Shown here: in pieces, positions 16,736 through 22,123 of the stretch | How positions within the stretch are numbered: the stretch's first letter is position 1 | How the letters are laid out: the number at the start of each line of letters is the position of its first letter | Source: a virus | Length of the DNA: 22,123 nucleotides | Strand: one strand, 5' to 3' | Virus record (IMG/VR): IMGVR_UViG_3300047477_000047 | Span: 1-22,123 of that record | Made by a program: the position numbers and the translations under genes | Notes under the pieces: generated by a model | Databases searched by the model: none | What the model saw: the letters and a program-made list of their open reading frames with translations, nothing else | What the model was told of the DNA's origin: nothing

Positions 16736-17099
16736 CAATCACCTTTAACAATGTGTAGTAATTTGGTATTGTAACCAAGTGGTCGCGTGCTATAATCTCA
16801 GCAAGCTTCTTATCTTTAGTATGCTCCATTTCGTGAGCAATGCCCATCTTCAATTGCTTGGCGTTAACTTCAGTAGCGCGGATTTTCGTCTTACGGTAAA
16901 TCATGTCTTGAAGTATCTCAGTTAGGATCTCGACCATCTCTTCAAAGGTCTTTCCTTCGCGCTTGGCTATGTCTTTAAGCTCTTTGTTTGTTACGGTCTT
17001 ATCTCTATTGAACCTATCAATGAGCTTGACTTTTAGGCGGGCTGGAACGACTTTGTGCTTGCGTGATTCATTCAGCTCGATGTATTCGGATAAGTTCAT
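16725..17099 (-). CDS. DUF5661-like small protein with capsid-targeting-like N terminus
   Basis: 124 residues. The C-terminal half (KMGIAHEMEHTKDKKLAEII, then ARDHLVTIPNYYTLL) matches the pattern G...E.EHT.D...A..IA.DHL...P.YY..L that I associate with DUF5661, found in phages and of unknown function. The conserved E-H and D-H pairs look like metal ligands, and here HEMEH also fits the HExxH zincin pattern. Residues ~25-65 form a basic helical region (RLKVKLIDRFNRDKTVTNKE). The first 12 residues, MNLSEYIELNES, resemble the start of the 18773 protein (MKKFSEYLNEQ) and the T4 internal-protein signal. The start overlaps the gp14 stop by 4 nt (ATGA) and has a GGAG site. A head-packaged or head-assembly protein is possible. 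Confidence 0.8.
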   Translation of the reverse strand: MNLSEYIELNESRKHKVVPARLKVKLIDRFNRDKTVTNKELKDIAKREGKTFEEMVEILTEILQDMIYRKTKIRATEVNAKQLKMGIAHEMEHTKDKKLAEIIARDHLVTIPNYYTLLKVIDDD

Positions 17100-17902
17100 T
17101 TGTCACTCCACCAGTTGTTGAATGGATCTTTTGGAGGACATTCCTTAGATCCGTCATATTCGATTTCTTCTTTATTAGTATGAGCATCTGAAGTAGTATT
17201 GATAAACTTACCAATATCAAACATATCTGTTTTATTGGTATACTTCCACATATCACCAAACATATCTTGAGTGTTACTTCCATCACCGGATGTTCCAGCG
17301 ATTGGTATACTCTTATCTCTATGTGTTCTTACAATCAGATCCCAAGCGTGCTGACCTTGGAGGAACTGTTCGGTTTGCTGTTTAACCATTACTATTTCAT
17401 AATAGGTATTATTAAACGCAGCACTTCTCAGTATATCATTTGGACTTGGAGTATCCGTGTCAAGTCTTGTATTTCTTGTAGGATCTTTAAGTTCATTGTA
17501 TGAAAGTCTTAGGATATCTCCAGCACGTGGTTGATATGTTTCTTCAGACATTATTCCATTCTTAAACTTACTGGCTTTTGTAAAATGTCTCTTGGATGCG
17601 TAGATGTGAAAGATGTCATTCCATCCCATACCCATTGTAGAGAAGTTTCTTATATCTCTTGGGAGTTCCAGATATGCCATGAAGTCGAAAGCTCTTAATA
17701 TCTGTCGGTCATTATCTTCACCAAAGATTCTGTCTTTATCAACATCATAGGAGACTACACTGTAAGTTAGCGATACTCCGTGAAAGTTAAATGCTTCTGT
17801 TAATAGCAAATCATATAACTTCCTTTCATTGTCATAGATAGGATTCAAGTGGTTGAAGAAACCTGTGTTTTGTAATCTGTTAAATCCTGAGAAGTTAGAC
17901 AT
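17096..17902 (-). CDS. 14: Neck protein, gp14-like
   Basis: Resembles T4 gp14, which with gp13 completes the head after DNA packaging and forms the neck to which the tail joins. The N-terminal region (FFNHLNPIYDNERKLYDLLL, TEAFNFHGVSLTY) and the later IFGEDNDRQ correspond to the family order: helical start, L...L..EA....G......, then a (Y/F)GED motif. I use the ATG at 17902 (268 residues). The frame is open to a GTG at 17935, but that codon lies in the loop of a terminator. The ATG lacks a well-spaced ribosome site and is only 5 nt after a late-type box. The protein ends with a Ser/Asp/Lys-rich tail and PFNNWWSDK. It heads an operon running to 11146. Confidence 0.82.
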   Translation of the reverse strand: MSNFSGFNRLQNTGFFNHLNPIYDNERKLYDLLLTEAFNFHGVSLTYSVVSYDVDKDRIFGEDNDRQILRAFDFMAYLELPRDIRNFSTMGMGWNDIFHIYASKRHFTKASKFKNGIMSEETYQPRAGDILRLSYNELKDPTRNTRLDTDTPSPNDILRSAAFNNTYYEIVMVKQQTEQFLQGQHAWDLIVRTHRDKSIPIAGTSGDGSNTQDMFGDMWKYTNKTDMFDIGKFINTTSDAHTNKEEIEYDGSKECPPKDPFNNWWSDK

Positions 17903-17907
17903 AAAAT

Positions 17908-17915
17908 TATTTATC
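17908..17915 (-). promoter_or_regulatory. T4-type late promoter box GATAAATA for the gp14 operon
   Basis: The minus strand reads GATAAATA directly between the terminator at 17921-17947 and the gp14 ATG. It is only 5 nt from the ATG, so with T4 spacing the transcript would begin at or near the start codon. Confidence 0.5.
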
Positions 17916-17920
17916 CCAAT

Positions 17921-17947
17921 AAAAAAGAGGCTCACGCCTCTTTTTTT
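17921..17947 (-). terminator. Rho-independent terminator after the acidic protein gene
   Basis: Stem GAGGC/GCCTC (17927-17931 and 17936-17940) has a 4-nt loop and is extended by paired A and T runs on both sides. It begins inside the stop codon of the 18773-17946 gene. A T-run follows on both strands, so it could work in either direction. Confidence 0.85.
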
Positions 17948-18773
17948 AAACTTCTGTCTTTATCCAAAGGTGCGCTGGATCATTGTGGTCATTGAAGGTG
18001 TAAAGTGTAACCCTCTGACCAGCTTTAAGTGCTTCCAACTTTTTCTTCATATCTCTTGGAGATCTGAATGATTTTAACTCACCAGTAGCAAGAGCAGCTT
18101 CTCTTGTTTCGGCTTCAAAAATCTTCAACTCTTTCAAGTCTGTCAATCCAATGAATCCAGAGATAGGCTCACCATCAATCTCTTCAGTTACGACAACTAC
18201 TACTTTAGTAGAACCGGCTTTCTCGGAAGCATCTTTAGAAGCTTCTTTTCTAACCTCATTGTCGAGCTTGTCAACATTCTTTTTCTCTACAGACTTAACT
18301 GCATCATCGTCTGGAATTTCATCATCAGACACAATTCGGTCATCATCTCCAGCTTTAGGTGTTTCCCTTTCGTCTGGAGCTTCTTTCTTCTCAGCCATTT
18401 TGATACCGATAGATTTTTCCCATGCTTCACGGTCTTCATCTGTAGCAGTACATGCTGTGAGATATTCTGTCAAATCTGGATCATCTTGTCCAACAAGGGT
18501 TAAGAACTTCATAATAGCTTGAGCTTCTTCCGAAGAGAAGTATGATTTTTCAGTAGCGGATGCTGCAAGAGCTTTCTTCAGAAGCTTAATCAATCTTGGA
18601 GTTCCAGCACTTGCGATTTCTTTCTTGTCTTCGCCTTCTGCAGCGTTTCTTACTTCGGATGCAATCTTACGGTACGTCACCAGTACATCTTTATGGATAT
18701 CGTCAAATCCTTCCACCAAGAGATCACCCTTCAGTAGATTCTGCTCATTAAGGTATTCACTAAACTTCTTCAT
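17946..18773 (-). CDS. Acidic head-associated protein with capsid-targeting-like N terminus, 275 residues
   Basis: ATG start with CGGAGAA upstream. I do not recognise the family. Residues 1-11, MKKFSEYLNEQ, resemble the T4 internal-protein signal MKTYQEFIAE and contain LNE, which fits the gp21 protease pattern (Leu/Ile-x-Glu). Residues ~20-125 are helical, residues ~128-190 are highly charged and acidic (GDDDRIVSDDEIPDDDAVKS), and residues ~190-275 form a mixed alpha/beta domain (TKVVVVVTEEIDGEPISGFI, then FRSPRDMKKKLEALKAGQR). It lies between gp13 and gp14, has its own box and ends at a terminator. It could be an internal head protein injected with the DNA, or a neck accessory. The role is inferred only from the N terminus and context. 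Confidence 0.8.
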   Translation of the reverse strand: MKKFSEYLNEQNLLKGDLLVEGFDDIHKDVLVTYRKIASEVRNAAEGEDKKEIASAGTPRLIKLLKKALAASATEKSYFSSEEAQAIMKFLTLVGQDDPDLTEYLTACTATDEDREAWEKSIGIKMAEKKEAPDERETPKAGDDDRIVSDDEIPDDDAVKSVEKKNVDKLDNEVRKEASKDASEKAGSTKVVVVVTEEIDGEPISGFIGLTDLKELKIFEAETREAALATGELKSFRSPRDMKKKLEALKAGQRVTLYTFNDHNDPAHLWIKTEV

Positions 18774-18791
18774 ATGTTCTCCGTTTATTTC

Positions 18792-18799
18792 TATTTATT
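18792..18799 (-). promoter_or_regulatory. T4-type late promoter box AATAAATA for the acidic protein gene
   Basis: The minus strand reads TAATAAATA, where the first TAA is the gp13 stop codon and the box is AATAAATA, 18 nt before the ATG at 18773. A T4-like start would leave the CGGAG ribosome site in the leader. Confidence 0.5.
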
Positions 18800-19559
18800 A
18801 TCCTATCATGAATATAGCTGGATCAGTTTCCATTCTGATAGCTTCAAGTGCTGCTGCTTCTTCTTCTTTAGCTGTGGCTATGATTTCAGAAGCATTAATA
18901 TTTCCGCCACCAGGGAGAGTCATTGAATACTTTCTTAGGATCTTGCCCCAAAGTATTTCAACTCTTGCTCTTGCCAATTTCTTCAGCAAGGAATTATTGT
19001 AAAGATTAAGTGCAGTCTCTTTTCTGTAGACAGTAATCATTGCAAGTGAATCTACATTTGGTGTTGGCCATATTCGGACAATAGAACTATTCGGATTGAA
19101 GTCGCAAGTATATTTCCTTGAAAAGTGATCTTCAATTTCTTTTAGATACACCATTGAAATATCATAATTACCCATCACCAGTGCTCCACCCATTCCAGCC
19201 GATCCACCACCACCACTTCCAGGGCCACCTGGATAATTTCCATTAACCCAATCATTGTATAGTAGGTTGTGCTGTGGTGTGAATAGATCATTTATTCCAT
19301 TGTTATTAAATGATAAGCTTATATCCAATATAGAATCAATCTCATCGCCAAGAGCGTAAGCACTCACACCTGCAGATAATGTAATTGTCATCACATCTCT
19401 ATAGGTAGCTTCTCCATAAGTGTATCTTTGGAAGTCTTGGATCGAATCTTCTATAATTTGATCAAACTGTTCATCAGCAACTTCTATATTAATTACTGGT
19501 TGACCTATTGTCACCTTTAGATAATTTCTAAATCCATCAAGTGTTACTATCTTAGCCAT
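18798..19559 (-). CDS. 13: Neck protein, gp13-like
   Basis: Resembles T4 gp13, a head completion protein at the portal-neck junction. The N terminus (FRNYLKVTIGQPVINIEVAD, then EQFDQIIEDSIQDFQRYTYGE) follows the family order L...LG.P.INVE....Q....I..AL....Y. The C terminus (WGKILRKYSMTLPGGGNINA, then SEIIATAKEEEAA and PAIFMIG) matches the T4 end, with its K/R...LPGG..I....I...A..E.E.L and final FxIxG. Residues ~108-124 are a Gly-rich loop (PGGPGSGGGGSAGMGG) where T4 gp13 has other insertion sequence. At 253 residues it is shorter than T4 gp13 (about 309). It starts 3 nt after the small AT-hook-like gene. Its stop forms part of the next box. Confidence 0.9.
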   Translation of the reverse strand: MAKIVTLDGFRNYLKVTIGQPVINIEVADEQFDQIIEDSIQDFQRYTYGEATYRDVMTITLSAGVSAYALGDEIDSILDISLSFNNNGINDLFTPQHNLLYNDWVNGNYPGGPGSGGGGSAGMGGALVMGNYDISMVYLKEIEDHFSRKYTCDFNPNSSIVRIWPTPNVDSLAMITVYRKETALNLYNNSLLKKLARARVEILWGKILRKYSMTLPGGGNINASEIIATAKEEEAAALEAIRMETDPAIFMIG

Positions 19560-19562
19560 TTA

Positions 19563-19841
19563 TTATCCCTTCTTTGGACGTCCTCTTCCGCGCTTAACTT
19601 CAAGGAGTTCCGCCGGAGTCTCGTCAATATACTCAGACTCTTCAATTGTCGGAACTGCTTCAATTACAAAAACATCAGACGTTGGTCTTGGTGCTTCGAG
19701 ATATACAGGTTCAAGCACAGAATCATATCTTGCTCCAATGTGTTCTGGAAGTTCACACAGTCCAGATGGATTTACAACTACAGCAAGACCTGATTCATTT
19801 ATTACTTGTATTGGATAAACTCGTGTATTTCTAAACAACAT
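19563..19841 (-). CDS. Small protein with C-terminal AT-hook-like motif, 92 residues
   Basis: I chose the ATG at 19841 because AAGAGGTAT is well placed before it; an in-frame TTG at 19865 has no ribosome site. Residues 1-55 look like a small beta domain (RVYPIQVINESGLAVVVNPS, LCELPEHIGARYD). Residues ~60-82 are acidic. The end, VKRGRGRPKKG, contains the AT-hook core RGRP in a basic context, a motif that binds the minor groove of AT-rich DNA in other proteins. It lies between the capsid protein and gp13, behind its own TATAAATA box and the capsid terminator. A DNA-contacting head or neck accessory is possible; a basic tail binding an acidic partner is the plainer alternative. The family is not recognised. 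Confidence 0.72.
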   Translation of the reverse strand: MLFRNTRVYPIQVINESGLAVVVNPSGLCELPEHIGARYDSVLEPVYLEAPRPTSDVFVIEAVPTIEESEYIDETPAELLEVKRGRGRPKKG

Positions 19842-19872
19842 ATTATACCTCTTAAATTGGTTCAATTACTTA

Positions 19873-19880
19873 TATTTATA
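19873..19880 (-). promoter_or_regulatory. T4-type late promoter box, exact TATAAATA
   Basis: The minus strand reads TATAAATA, an exact match to the T4 late consensus, directly after the capsid-gene terminator and 31 nt before the ATG at 19841. It should drive the small AT-hook-like gene and gp13. Confidence 0.7.
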
Positions 19881-19885
19881 CCAAC

Positions 19886-19915
19886 AAAAAAAGGGAACCG
19901 AAGTTCCCTTTTTAA
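19886..19915 (-). terminator. Strong rho-independent terminator after the major capsid gene
   Basis: An 11-bp stem (19888-19898 with 19903-19913) has a stable TTCG loop on the minus strand (CTTCGG) and is flanked by T-runs. It isolates the capsid transcript from the downstream neck genes. Confidence 0.92.
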
Positions 19916-19941
19916 GTTTACAATACTTACTCTAATTCAGA

Positions 19942-21231
19942 TTAAGGAATGAGAGTGTTGAGGTTAGTAACGCGGATTGCGCGGTAGTAACGACCAGAAC
20001 CAAGCAAGCTGTCGGTGATAGCGTAACGGCTCATCACGCCGATGTTCACACCGAAGTCATCCGGACGAACTGCACGATTGAACAAGCCAGTGATGTACGG
20101 GGAGTAGATCAAGCCTGTATCAGAAGTGGTAGGACCCTTATAACCAACAAGTGCGTAGTCAGAAGTGGCGTATGCATCGCGATATACAGTGATGGTGCCA
20201 TTCAACTTACCAATCTCTGCAACTGCGGTGGAAGCATTCACGTCAGCGGTATTCTGGGTGAACTGCGGTCCTGCAGCCTGAAGAGCGGTAGCAACGCGTG
20301 GGGACACGATAACAAAGTTACCAGCGCCACGGAAGGTTGCGGTTGCGATTTCATTGGACTTGCCGATGATTGCATTGACAAGAGTAGCGAACTTCTCTTG
20401 TGACCAGCGACCGTCAGAAGCGGATGCGTCGAACAAGCTTGGGACTGCTCCACCGTTGCCAGTGTTAAGAGCGGCCTGCATCATGCGACCAAGGATTTCA
20501 CGATCCAATTCTGCTGCAACTTCGTAGTTGAGGATGTTAAGCATTTCGCGCTCAATCTCGATACCCTGCATAGCCTTTAGATCCTGAGCGGACTCAAGAG
20601 AGAAAGCTGCGCCAAGCTTACGAGTGTTAGCCTGAATAGCAATCTTGTCAAGGAACAACTTCATGTTTGGCATGGTAGTTCCGACCTTCCAGAGTTCTGC
20701 GGCGGAAGTTACGGCACCAGTTCCGAACTGACCAACAGTTGCAGAGCTTGTGAAGTCGTAAAGACCATTTACAGCGCCAGAAGTAAGTGCGGAACCTGCA
20801 TTGGAACCAGTGTAACCAGAGTACTGATTAAGAGCCTTGAAACCAGCTTCATAGATGTCAGATCCACCGTTGAAGGTAGAGCCAGGAGGAATGCCTGCAA
20901 CGTCATAAGCATAGCGAAGGGCGTAAGCAAGACCGACTGGGGAGTTAAGAGCCTGAACACCGATCACCTTGTGAGCGAATAGGTCAGGGAATACTCTACG
21001 AACGAGAGCAAGAGCGATAGGTGAGAACTTAGCGCCGTCACCAGAGTTGGAACCGAAGTTAATGGTTGTGGACTGATCTTCATTCAATTCACGAACGTCA
21101 AGACGCTCCTGATTTTCAAGAAGGACAGACATGGTCTGACGAAGGGACTCATCACCGATTGAAGCAACAGACAATTTGCCTGGCATCTGCATCCACTTAG
21201 AGTAAGCGGCTTTTCTATCAAATTTTTCCAT
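19942..21231 (-). CDS. 23: Major capsid protein, gp23-like
   Basis: 429 residues, the subunit of the head shell. KFSPIALALVRRVFPDLFAH then KVIGVQALNSPVGLAYALRY corresponds to the conserved T4 gp23 stretch (MVRRAIPNLIA..I.GVQPMNSPTG). RKLGAAFSLESAQDLKAMQG matches K-A-A-Y-S-I-E-L-A-Q-D-L-R-A-V-H-G, and VGYKGP plus GLIYSPYI match the C-terminal region. The N-terminal ~51 residues look like the propeptide removed by the prohead protease: LNE at residues 49-51 fits the Leu/Ile-x-Glu cleavage rule and would leave a mature chain of ~378. It is ~90 residues shorter than T4 gp23 (521), so an inserted domain may be smaller. An AAGGAG site precedes the ATG. Base composition is richer in G+C than the nearby fibre gene, consistent with high expression. 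Confidence 0.95.
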   Translation of the reverse strand: MEKFDRKAAYSKWMQMPGKLSVASIGDESLRQTMSVLLENQERLDVRELNEDQSTTINFGSNSGDGAKFSPIALALVRRVFPDLFAHKVIGVQALNSPVGLAYALRYAYDVAGIPPGSTFNGGSDIYEAGFKALNQYSGYTGSNAGSALTSGAVNGLYDFTSSATVGQFGTGAVTSAAELWKVGTTMPNMKLFLDKIAIQANTRKLGAAFSLESAQDLKAMQGIEIEREMLNILNYEVAAELDREILGRMMQAALNTGNGGAVPSLFDASASDGRWSQEKFATLVNAIIGKSNEIATATFRGAGNFVIVSPRVATALQAAGPQFTQNTADVNASTAVAEIGKLNGTITVYRDAYATSDYALVGYKGPTTSDTGLIYSPYITGLFNRAVRPDDFGVNIGVMSRYAITDSLLGSGRYYRAIRVTNLNTLIP

Positions 21232-21257
21232 TTTAGAAATCTCCTTAATTATGCAAG

Positions 21258-21265
21258 TATTTATT
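21258..21265 (-). promoter_or_regulatory. T4-type late promoter box AATAAATA for the major capsid gene
   Basis: The minus strand reads TAATAAATA, where the first TAA is the scaffold stop codon, 26 nt before the capsid ATG. This allows capsid protein to be made in excess of scaffold. The motif and position match the box before the 18773 gene. Confidence 0.55.
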
Positions 21266-22123
21266 ACAGATAGTAATTAATTTTTTCCAGACGAATTTCG
21301 AGGTCATCTTTGACTGTTTCAGTCAATTCCTCTTTATTCTCTTCTTCATCTTCGGTCTCATCTTCGTTTAGGAACAGGTCATCATTGATTTCTGTTTCGT
21401 CCAACTCAAGAAGAGAATCCTTTTCCTCAAGAACTTCGATAAAGGTGTCAATCTTCTTGGCAACTTCAGAATAATTCTTTCCTTCAAACATTGCGCGAAC
21501 CTTAGCCTTAGCTGATTCAGTCAATCCTTCAGTCTTACGAGTAACAAGTAATGCAGTCTCAAGATTGTCAAGCTTCTCCTGAAGAGCTAGTTTAACAGTG
21601 TAGGACTCATTAAGCTTGCTGGTCATATCAGCAGCCTTTCTCTCTGCAGCGGCAACGATTTCCTGGGAGTCATTGTCAAGAGAGATGAAGTGGGATTCAA
21701 ACAAGGATTTGATTCCACCGATGATTGGCTTGAAGGTTTCGTTGATAGCAACGCTTTCCAAAAGAGAGTCAGAGATCTTGGTAGAGATTTCGATATCCAA
21801 GAAACGATCAAGATCACCGATAACGGTCTCTTCAAGCTTCTTGAGTTCGGCTTCGTACTCTTCATCAATCAACTGAAGCTTGGATTCAACAATTGCGGAG
21901 ACCTGCTCAGCGACATACTTCTCAGCATATCCTTCGATCTTCTCAACAGCTGCGGCCTTGAAACGCTCAGTCTTGTCAGCATAGTCAGCTTCCATCTTTT
22001 CGACAGCTTCGTTTAGACGGGAGACAATTTCTCTTTCAGTGAACTCTTCTGCAAGAGCCTCAATGCGAAGGGTCTCTTCAGATACAAGTGCTTCTGCACG
22101 GATCTTGGCCTTCTCATCAATCA
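21264..22123 (-). CDS. 22: Prohead core scaffold protein, gp22-like (5' end beyond the window)
   Basis: The frame stays open to the right edge, with about 285 residues visible; an internal ATG at 21995 is not the start. The protein is nearly all helical, rich in Glu, Lys and Ala, and predicted coiled coil. T4 gp22 is the main component of the prohead core that shapes the shell and is then cut up by the gp21 protease. IIGGIKSLFESHFISLDNDS then LNESYTVKLALQEKLDNLET and LTESAKAKVRAMFEGKNYSE correspond in order to T4 gp22 (LGGLKELFVEH, ELNKRD, LTESQKEKVSALVEGMDYSD). The last ~45 residues are very acidic (LDETEINDDLFLNEDETEDE). It lies directly upstream of the capsid gene, as gene 22 does in T4. 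Its stop is part of the capsid late box. Confidence 0.93.
   Translation of the reverse strand, partial: IDEKAKIRAEALVSEETLRIEALAEEFTEREIVSRLNEAVEKMEADYADKTERFKAAAVEKIEGYAEKYVAEQVSAIVESKLQLIDEEYEAELKKLEETVIGDLDRFLDIEISTKISDSLLESVAINETFKPIIGGIKSLFESHFISLDNDSQEIVAAAERKAADMTSKLNESYTVKLALQEKLDNLETALLVTRKTEGLTESAKAKVRAMFEGKNYSEVAKKIDTFIEVLEEKDSLLELDETEINDDLFLNEDETEDEEENKEELTETVKDDLEIRLEKINYYL

Noticed and set aside
17903-17935. GTG at 17935 as the start of gp14
   Set aside because: It sits in the loop of the terminator of the preceding gene, and the added residues (SLFFIGINNF) do not fit the family's N terminus.
18151-18522. A 123-codon plus-strand frame opposite the acidic protein gene
   Set aside because: It is a Ser/Thr-rich mirror of the charged coding strand, with no ribosome site or recognisable domain.
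1-22123. CRISPR arrays, tRNAs, rRNAs, integrases, transposases, attachment sites or defence genes
   Set aside because: I found no regularly spaced repeats, cloverleaf-like sequence or matching protein motifs. The window is a plain virion-gene region, with no sign of lysogeny or a defence system.

Overview
The window reads as the structural-gene region of a tailed virus with a contractile tail, in the wide T4-like superfamily. The support is a row of recognisable T4-type head and neck proteins on the minus strand: prohead scaffold (gp22-like), major capsid protein (gp23-like), two neck proteins (gp13- and gp14-like) and the tail completion protein gp15. They are surrounded by large virion, fibre and Ig-like proteins. 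There are no bacterial housekeeping genes, rRNAs, tRNAs, insertion sequences or CRISPR arrays. The DNA is AT-rich, genes abut or overlap by 1-11 nt, and no gap exceeds about 100 nt. The host cannot be named from the sequence. The resemblances to T4 proteins are from memory of those families, not from a search.

Layout. (1) 1-5932, minus: one giant fibre gene of more than 1,977 codons. Its 3' end is beyond the left edge. It carries pyocin-knob-like modules, duplicated segments and 13 His-x-His motifs. (2) 5933-6028: a divergent promoter region. (3) 6029-10167, plus: two unknown genes, a 64-residue protein, a DUF2341/LamG-type surface protein and a 456-residue virion protein that looks strongly expressed, followed by a terminator. 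(4) 10271-11149, plus: a protein built of ~31-residue repeats. It converges on the next block with interlocked stop codons. (5) 17902-11146, minus: a long operon of gp14, a DUF5661-like protein, a DUF1353 protein, gp15 and five tail or virion proteins of uncertain role. (6) 22123-17946, minus: scaffold (5' end off the right edge), major capsid protein, terminator, a small AT-hook-like protein, gp13, an acidic protein with a capsid-targeting-like N terminus, and a terminator.

How it works together. Scaffold and capsid protein build the prohead. gp13 and gp14 close the neck and gp15 caps the tail for joining. The remaining proteins probably decorate the virion or bind the host. Almost every transcription unit is preceded by an ATAAATA box like the T4 late promoter (TATAAATA), so the region is probably transcribed late by a phage-encoded sigma factor of the gp55 type. 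Rho-independent terminators follow the capsid gene, the 456-residue gene and the acidic gene.

The points most worth a second look are the two proteins starting with matching SEY...LNE peptides (possible capsid-targeting and protease-cleavage signals), the box system, the alternating-repeat protein, the shared RNYxNP C-terminus of two virion proteins, and the His-x-His-rich giant fibre.
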